64,000 nucleotides of DNA from Roseomonas sp. OT10 (GCF_020991085.1 NZ_CP087719.1:1818001-1882000); one strand, 5' to 3'. Positions 26,866 through 35,798 are shown, numbered from the stretch's first letter. Notes: generated by a model not told the origin, from the letters alone. Program-made: numbers and translations.

Positions 26866-27782
26866 CAGCTCTTGTAGACGTCGATGATGTCGGACAGCAG
26901 CTTCAGGGCGTCCGGCTTGGCGCGCTGGAAGGCGTTGCGGCCCATGATGGAGCCGTTGCCGCCGCCCGCGTGGATGCCCTTGGCCATCTCCACCATCGCC
27001 TCGTGGGTGCCGGCCTCGCCGCCCGAGAAGATGACGATGCGGCGGCCGCCGAAGCAGGCCTGCACCACGTGCTTGATGCGGCCGGCGAGGGTGCCGATGT
27101 CGGGAACCGGCGCCTTCTCGTAGGTCTTCTTCGCGGCGTCGAGCGAGATCGCCTCGGTCGGCGGCTTCACCTTGATGATGTGGGCGCCGAGCAGCGCCGC
27201 CATGTGCGCCGCATAGGCGCAGATGTCGAGCGCGGTCTCGCCGACCTTGTCCAGCATCGGGCCGCGCGGATAGGACCAGACCACGACGGCGAGGCCGGCC
27301 GCCTTGGCCTCCTCGGCGAGCACCCGCAACTCCTCCATCATCTCGAACTGGTACTCGGAGCCCGGATAGATCGTGAAGCCGATCGCCGAGCAGCCGAGCC
27401 GCAGCGCATCCGCCACGGAGCCGGTGACCGCCTGGTCCTTGGTGGTGGAGAGGCTGTTGGAGGAGTTGACCTTCAGGATGGTCGGGATGGTGCCGGCATA
27501 GGTGGCGGCCCCGGCCTCGATCATGCCGAGCGGCGCGGCATAGGCGTTCAGCCCGGCCTCCAGCGCCAGCTCGAAGTGGTAGCGCGGGTCGTAGCCGGCA
27601 GGGTTCGGCGCGAAGGAGCGGGCCGGGCCGTGCTCGAAGCCCTGGTCCACCGGCAGGATCACCAGCTTGCCCGTGCCGCCCAGCTTGCCCTGCATCAGGA
27701 TGCGGGCGAGGTTACCCTTGGTCCCGGGGTTGTCGCTCTCGTACCAGGAGAGGATCTCCTTCACCTGCGGCGTGAGCTGCAT
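26865..27782 (-). CDS. Class I fructose-bisphosphate aldolase (DhnA/FbaB type)
   Basis: 305-residue Schiff-base aldolase of the DhnA family. Landmarks are KLVILPVDQGFEHGPARSF near residue 45, the active-site Lys in AHIIKVKPPTEAI near 190, and RIVIFSGGEAGTHEAMVE, which binds phosphate. It splits fructose-1,6-bisphosphate in the cytoplasm. The start at 27782 (MQLTPQVKEIL) is preceded by AAAAGGACG; an upstream in-frame start at 27803 is less likely. First gene of a run that continues into membrane and envelope genes, an unusual partner set. Confidence 0.9.
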   Translation of the reverse strand: MQLTPQVKEILSWYESDNPGTKGNLARILMQGKLGGTGKLVILPVDQGFEHGPARSFAPNPAGYDPRYHFELALEAGLNAYAAPLGMIEAGAATYAGTIPTILKVNSSNSLSTTKDQAVTGSVADALRLGCSAIGFTIYPGSEYQFEMMEELRVLAEEAKAAGLAVVVWSYPRGPMLDKVGETALDICAYAAHMAALLGAHIIKVKPPTEAISLDAAKKTYEKAPVPDIGTLAGRIKHVVQACFGGRRIVIFSGGEAGTHEAMVEMAKGIHAGGGNGSIMGRNAFQRAKPDALKLLSDIIDVYKS

Positions 27783-27898
27783 TTGTCGTCCTTTTCGAAC
27801 CATCCCAGGATGACGCGGCGTTTAGCCGAGGGTGGCCGTCCTGTCATCCTTGCCCATGGCGTGACGCGGCGCGTCCGGCCGGCCGGGGCATTGCCGCC

Positions 27899-28339
27899 TT
27901 ATGCCGCGTCCGGCCCGGCCCCGCCAGACAGCCAGGCGAGCAGCCGGGCCCGGACCGCCGGCCGGCGCAGGTCGAGCCCGTCCAGGTCGAAGGCCTCGGG
28001 CCGCGCTGCCAGCAGCCGGGCCCCCACCGCCGCGGCCGCGCCCGCGACCTGGTCCCGGCCGGGCGCCATGGCCTCCAGCACCAGCAGGCGCCAGCCGCGC
28101 CGCAGGGCGTCGAGGGCCAGCCCGGCGGAGGCGCCGCAATCCAGCGCCGCGGTCATCGGAACGCCCGGGACCCGCGCCGAGGCGGCGGCAAACATGGCGG
28201 CGACCACCCCCGCGCCGGGCCAGGCGGCGGCGCCGGGCGCGGACAGCAGCAGCACCCCCGGCACCCCCGGCCCGGCCCCCGCCGCCAGCGCCGCCTCGGC
28301 CTCCGCGACGCTTCGCACCACCACCGCCCGCATCCGCAT
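27899..28339 (-). CDS. Small Ala-rich hypothetical protein
   Basis: 146 residues, very Ala/Gly/Leu/Arg-rich. Alternating short hydrophobic strands and helices (AVVVRSVAEAEAALAAG, VLLLSAPGAAAW, WRLLVLEAMAPGRDQ) could be half of a TIM-barrel or Rossmann-like fold. I recognise no family. Coding is plausible from its position in a strand-consistent gap, but GC-driven open frames are common here. Confidence 0.45.
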   Translation of the reverse strand: MRMRAVVVRSVAEAEAALAAGAGPGVPGVLLLSAPGAAAWPGAGVVAAMFAAASARVPGVPMTAALDCGASAGLALDALRRGWRLLVLEAMAPGRDQVAGAAAAVGARLLAARPEAFDLDGLDLRRPAVRARLLAWLSGGAGPDAA

Positions 28340-28455
28340 CCGCCCCGTGCCGCCGCGCCGGCGGCCAGCATGGCGGCCCGCGCGTGGCGGCGGAACGTTG
28401 ACCCCTCGGCCCCGCCGTGCCTATTGCGCCAAGATTTCACGCAGTCGGAGTGCGG

Positions 28456-28758
28456 ATGGCGGATCGGTTGGACCAGGCCACGGCACGGCTCGAGGCGGCG
28501 GTCGAGCGGCTGGCGGCCGTGGCGGCGCGGCCACGCAACACGGCATCCGAGGCTGAGGTGGCGGAGCTCAGCCGGCGGCTGGACGCGACCCTGGCCCGGC
28601 TGCGCCTCGCCCTGGCGCGCGACGAGGCGGAGGACAGCCCCGAGGAGCCGGACGAGCTGGCCGAGAGCCTGCCGGACGAGGCGGTGGGCGAGACGGCCGG
28701 GCAGGGGGAGCAGCCCGGCCAGGAGCCAGGCGATACGATGCGAGAGCGGGGGGCTTAG
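28456..28758 (+). CDS. Small coiled-coil protein upstream of zapA
   Basis: 100 residues: an N-terminal heptad-rich helix (MADRLDQATARLEAAVERLAA, then ELSRRLDATLARLRLALA) and an acidic tail. Alphaproteobacteria commonly carry a short coiled-coil gene next to zapA. It sits 4 bp upstream of zapA and is probably co-transcribed. Its role is unknown; a link to division or chromosome packaging is only inference. Confidence 0.6.
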   Translation: MADRLDQATARLEAAVERLAAVAARPRNTASEAEVAELSRRLDATLARLRLALARDEAEDSPEEPDELAESLPDEAVGETAGQGEQPGQEPGDTMRERGA

Positions 28759-28762
28759 GGCA

Positions 28763-29083
28763 TTGGGTCAGGTCACGGTACGCGTCGGCGGCTACAGCCA
28801 CCCCGTCTCCTGCGAGGATGGGCAGGAGGCGCACCTGGTCTCCCTGGCCGCCGAGGTGGACCGGCGCGTCGCCTCCGTCCGCGCCATGGGCGGGCAGTTC
28901 GGCGAGAACCGCCTGCTCCTGCTCGCGGCTCTGCTGCTGGCGGACGAGGTGCACGACCTGCGGGTGGAACTGTCCCAGGCGCGCTCCGGCCAGCCGACGC
29001 TCGACAACCCTCTCCTCGCCGACCGCCTGTCCCGCGTCGCGGAGCGGATCGAGGGCATTGCCGCCAACCTGGAGCGGCCCTAA
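28763..29083 (+). CDS. zapA: Cell division protein ZapA
   Basis: 106-residue FtsZ-ring-associated protein that cross-links FtsZ filaments. It has the ZapA pattern: QVTVRVGGYSHPVSCEDGQEA, then HLVSLAAEVDRRVASVRAMG, and an amphipathic C-terminal coiled coil (LLADEVHDLRVELSQA). No ATG fits; the TTG at 28763 yields the family N terminus and lies 4 bp after the preceding stop. Upstream of a probable 6S RNA and fau, the classical arrangement. Confidence 0.85.
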   Translation: MGQVTVRVGGYSHPVSCEDGQEAHLVSLAAEVDRRVASVRAMGGQFGENRLLLLAALLLADEVHDLRVELSQARSGQPTLDNPLLADRLSRVAERIEGIAANLERP

Positions 29084-29109
29084 CTAGGGTGGGCGGGGCT
29101 GCCGGTCGC

Positions 29110-29255
29110 GCCAGGTATCTCATCCCCGGGGCCAATGTGCATCCTCCGGGAGCTGGCTCTGTCCGGACCGTGGTCCGGGTATCTGGTGCCCACCTGCGTC
29201 AGCAGGCCTTGGGAGGATGAATCGCCAGCGGTCTCGGTGGCTCCGCACCGTTCCT
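29110..29255 (+). ncRNA. ssrS: Probable 6S RNA
   Basis: Lies in the 177-bp gap between zapA and the 5-formyl-THF cyclo-ligase gene, where 6S RNA is encoded in many proteobacteria. The sequence folds as a rod: an outer stem (29127-29134 with 29238-29245, one G-U), an inner stem CATCCTCC/GGAGGATG (29140-29147 with 29212-29219), then hairpins CCGGAC/GTCCGG (29163-29178) and CCTGC/GCAGG (29193-29206). The second hairpin is on the 3' side of the central opening, as in known 6S RNAs. The ends are approximate. 6S RNA traps housekeeping RNA polymerase in stationary phase. Confidence 0.62.
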
Positions 29256-29260
29256 TCCCG

Positions 29261-29842
29261 ATGAACGTGGTGGCTGACGACCTCGTCGCGCGCAAGGCGT
29301 CGCTGCGCCGGGCCATGATCGGGCGCCGGGCCGGGCTGATCCCGGGCGGCGCGGCCGAGGCCGTGGCACGGCACGTCCTGGCCGGCCACGCGCCGCCGCC
29401 GGGGGCCATCGTCTCCGCCTTCTGGCCCATGGGGCACGAGCTGGACCCGCGCCCGCTGCTGGAAGCCCTGCACGCCCGCGGCCACGTCCTCGCCCTGCCG
29501 GTCGCCACGCGGCGCGGGCAGCCGCTGGCCTTCCGCCGCTGGGCGCCGGGCGATCCCCTGGCCACGGCGCGCTTCGGCCTGTCCGAACCGTTGCCCGAGG
29601 CGCCGCTGCTGCGTCCGGACTGGCTGCTGGTGCCGCTGCTGGCCTTCGACCGGCGCGGCCATCGCCTCGGCTACGGGGCCGGCTACTACGACCGGACGCT
29701 GGAATCCCTGCCCGGGGCCGTGGCGCTGGGCTTCGCCTATGCGGCGCAGGAGGTGGCGGCGGTGCCGGTCGGGCCGGGCGACGTGCCGCTGCCGGCCGTG
29801 GCCACCGAGCGGGGCGTGATCGCCTGTGGAGAGCCTGCGTGA
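29261..29842 (+). CDS. fau: 5-formyltetrahydrofolate cyclo-ligase
   Basis: 193-residue ATP-dependent enzyme that recycles 5-formyl-THF to 5,10-methenyl-THF. Landmarks are ARKASLRRAMIGRRAGL at the N terminus and the C-terminal LLVPLLAFDRRGHRLGYGAGYYDRTL, which forms the ATP and substrate site. The start at 29261 excludes an upstream open stretch that is the 6S RNA region. Its stop overlaps the next start (GTGA, 4 bp). Confidence 0.9.
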   Translation: MNVVADDLVARKASLRRAMIGRRAGLIPGGAAEAVARHVLAGHAPPPGAIVSAFWPMGHELDPRPLLEALHARGHVLALPVATRRGQPLAFRRWAPGDPLATARFGLSEPLPEAPLLRPDWLLVPLLAFDRRGHRLGYGAGYYDRTLESLPGAVALGFAYAAQEVAAVPVGPGDVPLPAVATERGVIACGEPA

Positions 29843-30708
29843 GAATTCTGTTCCTGGGCGACGTGGTGGGCCGCAGCGGGCGGGACGCGGTGGTCGCCCG
29901 CCTGCCCGGGCTGCGGCGCGAGCTGGGCGTGGACCTGGCGGTGGTGAACGCGGAGAACGCCAGCCACGGCTTCGGCCTGTCGCCCGAGATGGCGCGCGCC
30001 TTCCTCGAGGCCGGGGCGGACGTGCTGACGCTGGGCAACCACAGCTGGGACCGCAAGGAGATCGTCCCCTTCATCGCCCAGGAATCGCGGCTGATCCGGC
30101 CGCTGAACTACCCGCCCGGCACGCCGGGGCAGGGGGCGGCGGTGGTGGAGGTGCCGGGCGGGCGCCGGGCCCTGGTGGTGAACGTCATGGGCCGGCTGTT
30201 CATGGAGCCGCTGGACGACCCCTTCCGCGCCCTCCAGGCAGAGCTGGCGCGGCACGCGCTGGGGGCGCAGGGCACGGTGCAGGCGATCGTGGTGGACGTG
30301 CATGCCGAGGCGTCGAGCGAGAAGCTGGCGCTGGGCCATTCCTTCGACGGCCGCGCCTCGCTGGTGATCGGGACGCACACGCATGTCCCCACGGCCGACC
30401 ACCAGGTCCTGCCGGAAGGCACCGCCTACATGACCGATGCGGGCATGTGCGGCGACTACGACAGCGTCATCGGCATGCAGAAGGGCCCGGCCGCGCTGCG
30501 CTTCTGGCGCAAGGTGCCGGGCGAGCGGCTGGCGCCGGCGGAGGGCGAGGCGACCCTGTGCGGCGCGCTGGTGGAGACGGACGATGCGACCGGCCTGGCC
30601 CGCGCGATCCATCCGCTGCGGGTCGGGGGACGGCTGTCGCCGCTGCTGCCGCCCCCGGCCGGGCCGCGTGAGCCGCTCGCAACCGGCACCCTGTCCGTGG
30701 CAGGATGA
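29839..30708 (+). CDS. YmdB-type metallophosphoesterase (TIGR00282 family)
   Basis: 289-residue calcineurin-like phosphoesterase. Di-metal ligands are FLGDVVGRSGRD at residue 5, NAENASHG near 38, LGNHSWDRKE near 65, VDVHAEASSEK near 155 and GTHTHVPTADH near 180. The Bacillus homologue YmdB is a cyclic-nucleotide phosphodiesterase; the substrate here is unknown. GTG start, coupled to fau by a 4-bp overlap, and overlapping the next gene by 4 bp. Confidence 0.88.
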   Translation: MRILFLGDVVGRSGRDAVVARLPGLRRELGVDLAVVNAENASHGFGLSPEMARAFLEAGADVLTLGNHSWDRKEIVPFIAQESRLIRPLNYPPGTPGQGAAVVEVPGGRRALVVNVMGRLFMEPLDDPFRALQAELARHALGAQGTVQAIVVDVHAEASSEKLALGHSFDGRASLVIGTHTHVPTADHQVLPEGTAYMTDAGMCGDYDSVIGMQKGPAALRFWRKVPGERLAPAEGEATLCGALVETDDATGLARAIHPLRVGGRLSPLLPPPAGPREPLATGTLSVAG

Positions 30709-31337
30709 GGCGCATGGACAGCCTGCCCCCCGACCCCCACGCCATCACCACGCCGGAGGCCCTGGCGGCGCACTACGCCTCGCCCAGTGCCATGGTGCTG
30801 CGCAAGGTCAGCCCGGTGGTGGACGCGACGGCGGCGGCCTTCATCGCGCACAGCCCCTTCTGCATCCTCTCCACCGTGGGGCCGCGCGGGGTCCACGGCA
30901 CGCCGCGCGGCGACGCGCCGGGCTTCGTGACGGTGCTGGACGAGCGCACCCTGGCCCTGCCGGACCGGCGCGGGAACAACCGGCTGGACGCGCTGCGCGA
31001 CGTGGTGGACGACCCGCGCGTGGCGCTGCTCTTCCTGCTGCCGGGCTCGGGCGAAACGCTGCGGGTGGCGGGCACGGCCCGGCTGACCGCCGACCCCGCC
31101 CTGCGCGCCCGCCTGGCCGTGGAGGGGCGGGAGCCCGCGACGGTGATGCTGATCCGCGTGCAGGAGGTCTTCATGCAGTGCCGGCGCGCCGTGGCCCGGG
31201 CGAAGCTGTGGCCCTGCGACGCGCGGCCGCCGGGGGCGCCGACACCCGGTCAGATGATCGCCGCCCATACCGGCGGGTTGGTGGACGCGGCGGAGGTGGA
31301 TGCGCGCTCGCCCGAGCTGGAAAAGAACCTCTACTGA
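30705..31337 (+). CDS. Pyridoxamine 5'-phosphate oxidase family flavoprotein (MSMEG_1061-like)
   Basis: 210 residues with a split-barrel FMN-binding fold: SPFCILSTVGPRGVHGTPRGD near residue 50, LPDRRGNNRLDALRDVV near 85 and VALLFLLPGSGETLRVAGTA. This matches the MSMEG_1061-type subgroup rather than PdxH. The ATG at 30705 overlaps the upstream stop by 4 bp; an ATG nine bases later is also possible. Last gene of the fau-ymdB run. Confidence 0.82.
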   Translation: MRRMDSLPPDPHAITTPEALAAHYASPSAMVLRKVSPVVDATAAAFIAHSPFCILSTVGPRGVHGTPRGDAPGFVTVLDERTLALPDRRGNNRLDALRDVVDDPRVALLFLLPGSGETLRVAGTARLTADPALRARLAVEGREPATVMLIRVQEVFMQCRRAVARAKLWPCDARPPGAPTPGQMIAAHTGGLVDAAEVDARSPELEKNLY

Positions 31338-31469
31338 CCCCCTTCGGCGCGGGGGCCGGCTGGCCCGGGACCCGCCGCGCCGCTACACTCGCCGCCCTTT
31401 CGGAACCTGAGTGTCCCCGTCCGGTCCCCTGCGCCGCGGCGGGCGCCTCGCCTCGCAGGAGGTCTGGCC

Positions 31470-32219
31470 ATGGCCGGCCATTCGCACGCCAAGAACATCA
31501 TGCACCGCAAGGCCGGTCAGGCCGCCAAGAAGGCCCGGGCCTTCGGCAAGCTGATCCGCGAGATCACCGTCTCGGCCAAGACCGGGATGCCCGATCCGGC
31601 GCACAACCCGCGCCTGCGCGCCGCGGTGAAGGCGGCGCTGACGGCGAACATGCCGCGCGACACGGTGGACCGCGCCATCAAGCGCGTCGCCGCCGGCGCC
31701 GATTCCGACAATTACGAGGAGGTCCGCTACGAGGGCTATGGCCCCGCGGGCGTGGCCATCATCGTCGAGGCGCTGACCGACAACCGCAACCGCACCGCCT
31801 CCGACCTGCGCTCGGCCTTCGCCAAGCACGGCGGGGCGATGGGCGAGACCGGCTCGGTGAGCTTCCAGTTCGAGCGCGGCGGCGTCATCACCTACAAGCC
31901 CGAGGCCGCCTCGGAGGATGCGATGATGGAGGCCGCCATCGAGGCCGGGGCCAGCGACGTCGAGACCTATGACGGGATGCACGAGGTCACCACCTCGGTC
32001 GAGGATTTCGCCGCCGTGCGCGACGCGCTGGAGGAGCGGTTCGGCCCCGCCGAGAGCGCGAAGCTGGAATGGTGGCCCAACGCGCCGATCGACCTGAACG
32101 AGGAGCAGGCGCAGTCCGTGCTCAAGCTGGTCGACGTGCTGGACGACCACGACGACGTGCAGAACGTCTATGCGAATTTCGAGGTCTCGGACGCCATCGC
32201 CGAACGCCTCTCCGCATGA
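31470..32219 (+). CDS. yebC: YebC/PmpR family regulator
   Basis: 249-residue protein with the YebC N terminus [21 protein letters not shown] (normally GHSKWANIxHRK) and the block [19 protein letters not shown] in slightly altered form. Homologues act as transcriptional regulators or translation factors for proline-rich proteins. Directly upstream of ruvC with a 4-bp overlap, the standard yebC-ruvCAB arrangement. The start at 31470 follows CAGGAGG. Confidence 0.93.
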   Translation: MAGHSHAKNIMHRKAGQAAKKARAFGKLIREITVSAKTGMPDPAHNPRLRAAVKAALTANMPRDTVDRAIKRVAAGADSDNYEEVRYEGYGPAGVAIIVEALTDNRNRTASDLRSAFAKHGGAMGETGSVSFQFERGGVITYKPEAASEDAMMEAAIEAGASDVETYDGMHEVTTSVEDFAAVRDALEERFGPAESAKLEWWPNAPIDLNEEQAQSVLKLVDVLDDHDDVQNVYANFEVSDAIAERLSA

Positions 32220-32779
32220 GCATCGGCGCGAGCGGCGGCGGCAACCTGCGGCCGCTCGCCGTCCGCGTGCTCGGCCTCGACCCGGGGCTGCAGCACACGG
32301 GCTGGGGTCTGATCGAGAGCCACGGCTCTCGCCTGCGCCATCTCGGCGACGGGGTGGTCAGCACGACGACCGCGCTGCCGCTGGCCGAGCGGCTGGTGCA
32401 GATCCACCGCGCGCTGACCGCGCTGCTGGAGGAGCACCAGCCGGACGAGGCGGCGGTGGAGCACACCTACGTCAACAAGAACCCCGGCGCGGCGCTGAAG
32501 CTGGGCCAGGCGCGCGGCGTGGCGCTGCTCGCGCCCGCGCTGCTGGGCATCCCCGTGGGCGAGTACCAGGCGATGGAGGTCAAGCGCGCCGTGGTCGGCA
32601 CGGGACACGCCGACAAGGTGCAGGTGACCGACATGGTGCGCCGCCTGCTGCCCGGCGCGGTGCTCCGGCGGGCGGATGCGGCGGACGCGCTGGCGGTCGC
32701 CATCTGCCACGCGCACCATCGCGCCAGCCGCGTGGCGCTCGCCCGGACCACGGTGCCCTTCCTCGGCCGCGTCACGTGA
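32216..32779 (+). CDS. ruvC: Holliday junction resolvase RuvC
   Basis: 187-residue endonuclease that resolves recombination junctions. Acidic catalytic residues lie in [14 protein letters not shown] (near 18), [20 protein letters not shown] (near 80) and [16 protein letters not shown] (near 160). The start at 32216 overlaps the yebC stop by 4 bp, and its own stop overlaps the GTG of ruvA by 4 bp. Confidence 0.95.
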   Translation: MSIGASGGGNLRPLAVRVLGLDPGLQHTGWGLIESHGSRLRHLGDGVVSTTTALPLAERLVQIHRALTALLEEHQPDEAAVEHTYVNKNPGAALKLGQARGVALLAPALLGIPVGEYQAMEVKRAVVGTGHADKVQVTDMVRRLLPGAVLRRADAADALAVAICHAHHRASRVALARTTVPFLGRVT

Positions 32780-33384
32780 TCGGCAAGCTCACCGGGCGGC
32801 TCGACTCCGTCCATGAGGGCGGCTGCATCCTCGACGTGAACGGGGTGGGCTACCTCGTCGCCGCCTCCTCCCGCGCCGTCGCGGCGTTGCCGCAGCCCCC
32901 GGCGCTGGGAACCCTGTGGATCGAGACGGTGGTGCGCGAGGACGCCATCACCCTCTACGGCTTCGCCGATGCCGCCGAGCGCGACTGGTACCGCCTGCTC
33001 ACCGGCATCCAGGGCGTCGGGCCGAAGGTGGCCCTGGCGCTGCTCTCCACCCTCAGCCCGGCCGACCTCGCCGGGGCGATCCTGGCCGGCGACCGCGGCA
33101 GCCTGTCCCGCGCACCGGGGGTGGGGGCGAAGCTGGCGGTGCGGCTGGTCTCCGAACTGCGCGACCGCATCGGCGGCATGCCGACCGGCTCCTCCCTGCC
33201 CGTGCCGGCCGCGCCGGTGGCGGGGGGTGGGGCGGCCGCGGATGCGGTCTCGGCGCTGCTCAACCTCGGCTGGAAGCGGCCGGAGGCGGTGGCCGCGGTC
33301 AACCGCGTGACGGAGCGGATCGGCGAGGGCGCCGCGCTGGGCGAGCTGATCCGCGAGAGCCTGAAGGAGCTGGCGCCGCGATGA
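32776..33384 (+). CDS. ruvA: Holliday junction DNA helicase subunit RuvA
   Basis: 202-residue junction-binding subunit of the RuvAB branch-migration complex. It has the N-terminal OB domain ([21 protein letters not shown]), the helix-hairpin-helix GIQGVGPKVALALLSTLSP, a Pro/Ala linker and the C-terminal RuvB-binding domain. GTG start. Downstream, ruvB is separated by a small coding frame and a disrupted aquaporin gene on the other strand. Confidence 0.95.
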   Translation: MIGKLTGRLDSVHEGGCILDVNGVGYLVAASSRAVAALPQPPALGTLWIETVVREDAITLYGFADAAERDWYRLLTGIQGVGPKVALALLSTLSPADLAGAILAGDRGSLSRAPGVGAKLAVRLVSELRDRIGGMPTGSSLPVPAAPVAGGGAAADAVSALLNLGWKRPEAVAAVNRVTERIGEGAALGELIRESLKELAPR

Positions 33385-33589
33385 GCGCCGGGGCGTCCGC
33401 CTGCGCGTCCTGATCCAGCCGCTGCGCGGCCAGGGTGTCGCGCCCTTCGACTACGACCCGGAGCGCCGCGCCCTGGCGGCGCGGGAGGGTCCGGGGCGCC
33501 CCAACGCCCTGTACCTGTACGACGGCGCGGAGCTGCACCGCCACCTGTCCGAGGTCCGGGTCTTCGCCGTGCGGGGGCAGCGCGTCTGA
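33383..33589 (+). CDS. Small unrecognised coding frame after ruvA, start unresolved
   Basis: A frame open from 33365 to the stop at 33587-33589. From about 33401 it shows almost pure G/C third positions and a protein-like product of about 62 residues (RVLIQPLRGQGVAPFDYDPE ... LYLYDGAELHRHL). No ATG, GTG or TTG lies in this frame. An ATG overlapping the ruvA stop (33381) is in another frame and closes after ten codons. Either an unusual start (CTG at 33401 or 33410), a small indel near the GGGG run at 33390-33393, or decay. I do not recognise the protein. Confidence 0.45.
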   Translation, partial: ERRGVRLRVLIQPLRGQGVAPFDYDPERRALAAREGPGRPNALYLYDGAELHRHLSEVRVFAVRGQRV

Positions 33590-33622
33590 TGCGGGGCGCC
33601 GGGTGGCGCCCCGCCCGGCGGA

Positions 33623-34363
33623 TCAGTTGACCCGCCGCTCTTCGACCACGACCGTGTCGACGATCGCCGTCGGCTCGTAGAGCCAGCGGCCCAGCCAGCC
33701 GGCGACCATCGCCCCCAGGATCGGGGCGACCCAGAACAGCCAGAGCTGGCCGATATACTCGCCGCCGACGAAGAGCGCCGGGCCGGTGCTGCGCGCCGGG
33801 TTGACGGAGGTGTTGGTCACCGGGATCGAGACCAGGTGGATCAGCGTCAGCGCCAGGCCGATCGGGATGCCGGCGAAGCCGGTGGCCGCGCCCTTGGAGG
33901 TGGTGCCGATGATGATGAGCAGGAAGAAGAAGGTCAGCACCACCTCGGTGACGAAGGCGGAGCCCAGCCCGTACTTGCCCGGGCTCAGCTCGCCATAGCC
34001 GTTGCTGGCGAAGCCGCCCGGTACCCAGCCCGCCTTGCCCGAGGCGATGAACCACAGCACCGCCGCCGCCACGATGGCGCCGACCACCTGGGCGACGATG
34101 TAGGGAATGACGTGCTTGTTGGCGCAGCGCCCGGCCGACCAGAGGCCGAGCGTCACGGCGGGGTTGAAGTGCCCGCCCGAGATATGGCCCACGGCATAGG
34201 CCATGGTCAGCACGGTCAGGCCGAAGGCGAAGGACACCCCCAGGAAGCCGATCCCGAGTCCCGGGAAGGCCGCCGCGAGGACGGCGGCGCCGCAGCCGCC
34301 GAAGGTAAGTCAGAAGGTGCCGAAGAATTCAGCCACCACGCGGCGGCCAGTGTCGATTTCCAT
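33623..34363 (-). pseudogene. aqpZ: Aquaporin Z with in-frame TGA replacing a conserved Trp codon
   Basis: The full frame from the ATG at 34363 encodes a typical six-helix MIP channel of 246 codons, with both pore motifs ([11 protein letters not shown] and [12 protein letters not shown]). Codon 18 (34310-34312) is TGA, within FFGTF[17 protein letters not shown], where E. coli AqpZ has Trp (FGTFWLVFGGCG). A single G-to-A change explains it. Restart at 34237 or at the nearby GTG would lose the first membrane helix. It could be a real loss, a sequencing error or readthrough. The rest of the frame is intact, so any loss is recent. It lies antisense between ruvA and ruvB. Confidence 0.8.
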
Positions 34364-34537
34364 GCGATCCCCCGTTTACGGATCAAGTCACGACGCCACG
34401 ATTAGACGAGGCGACAACGTTGCGCCATCGTACCGCGTCGCCGCCATGGTGTGTCCGGTATTCGGTTTTTGGCCAGGAGCCGCGCCGGACGAAGCGGCGG
34501 TGCAGACGCCTGGCCTGATTCCCTATATGTTCCAGCC

Positions 34538-35578
34538 ATGAGCACCGCCGCCACCGCCCGCCTGACCGCCCGGGATCGCCAGGAGGAGGATGTCGCCGAT
34601 GCGGCGCTCCGCCCGCAGACCCTGGCCGACTTCACCGGCCAGCCGGCGCTGCGCGAGAACCTCTCGGTCTTCGTCCAGGCGGCGCGGGAGCGCGGCGACG
34701 CGATGGACCACGTGCTGCTCTTCGGTCCGCCGGGGCTGGGCAAGACGACCCTGGCCCAGATCGTCTCGCGCGAGCTGGGGGTGGGGTTCCGGGCCACCTC
34801 CGGCCCGGTGCTGCAGCGCGCCGGCGACCTCGCCGCGATCCTGACCAACCTGCAGCCGCGCGACGTGCTCTTCGTGGACGAGATCCACCGGCTCCAGCCG
34901 GCGATCGAGGAGACGCTCTACCCCGCGATGGAGGATTTCCAGCTCGACCTCATCATCGGCGAGGGGCCGGCCGCGCGCACCGTGCGCATCGACCTGCCGC
35001 CCTTCACCCTGGTCGGCGCCACCACGCGGGCCGGGCTGCTCGCGACTCCGCTGCGCGACCGCTTCGGCATCCCGCTGCGGCTGAACTTCTACACGCCGGA
35101 GGAGCTGGAGCGGATCGTCACCCGCGGGGCGCAGAAGCTGGGCTTCACCTTGACCACGGACGGTGCCTGGGAGATCGCCTGCCGCTCGCGCGGGACGCCG
35201 CGAATCGCCGGGCGGCTGCTCCGCCGCATCCGGGACTTCGCCGCCGTGGCGGGGCGGCCGGCGGACAAGGCACTGGCCGACGATGCGCTGCTGCGGCTGG
35301 AGGTGGACCAGCTCGGGCTGGACGCGATGGACCGGCGCTACCTCCGCCGGCTGGCCGAGCACCATGGTGGCGGGCCGGTGGGGGTGGAGACGCTGGCCGC
35401 CGCGCTGGCCGAGGATCGCGGCACGCTGGAGGAGGTGATCGAGCCCTACCTGATCCAGGAGGGGCTGATCCTGCGCACCCAGCGCGGCCGCGTGCTGGGC
35501 CTGCCGGGCTGGCGACACCTGGGGATGACCCCGCCTCGCAACGCCGGGCCCCAGGGCGACCTGCTGCTGGAGGAGTAG
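34538..35578 (+). CDS. ruvB: Holliday junction DNA helicase subunit RuvB
   Basis: 346-residue AAA+ motor of RuvAB. Walker A is [10 protein letters not shown] (62-71), Walker B is [10 protein letters not shown], sensor 1 is [12 protein letters not shown] and the arginine finger is in [10 protein letters not shown]. The winged-helix C-terminal domain ends near [17 protein letters not shown]. The start at 34538 gives the normal N terminus. It is transcribed from its own upstream region because of the intervening aqpZ. Confidence 0.96.
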   Translation: MSTAATARLTARDRQEEDVADAALRPQTLADFTGQPALRENLSVFVQAARERGDAMDHVLLFGPPGLGKTTLAQIVSRELGVGFRATSGPVLQRAGDLAAILTNLQPRDVLFVDEIHRLQPAIEETLYPAMEDFQLDLIIGEGPAARTVRIDLPPFTLVGATTRAGLLATPLRDRFGIPLRLNFYTPEELERIVTRGAQKLGFTLTTDGAWEIACRSRGTPRIAGRLLRRIRDFAAVAGRPADKALADDALLRLEVDQLGLDAMDRRYLRRLAEHHGGGPVGVETLAAALAEDRGTLEEVIEPYLIQEGLILRTQRGRVLGLPGWRHLGMTPPRNAGPQGDLLLEE

Positions 35579-35585
35579 CCGCGCC

Positions 35586-35798
35586 TCAGCGCAGCGGCTC
35601 GACCCGCACCGCCAGCTTGCGGGCGAGCAGGTAGCCCAGCCCGCCCGCCACGGGCGCCGCCGGCAGCGCCAGGACCCAGCCGACATGCGCCCCGTTGACC
35701 ACCAGCCCCAGCCCGACTCCCAGCATCAGCCCACCGACCAGGGCGCCGACCACCCCCGCGGTCAGGCCCAGGACCAGGATTTCCTCGCGCGTCACCAT
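35586..35798 (-). CDS. Small two-helix membrane protein
   Basis: 70 residues with two Gly/Ala/Val-rich membrane helices (VLGLTAGVVGALVGGLMLGVG and VGWVLALPAAPVAGGLGYLL) and a short basic C terminus. No family recognised. The ATG at 35798 is preferred; a TTG at 35834 would add a 12-residue Pro-rich tail. Convergent with ruvB. Confidence 0.5.
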   Translation of the reverse strand: MVTREEILVLGLTAGVVGALVGGLMLGVGLGLVVNGAHVGWVLALPAAPVAGGLGYLLARKLAVRVEPLR

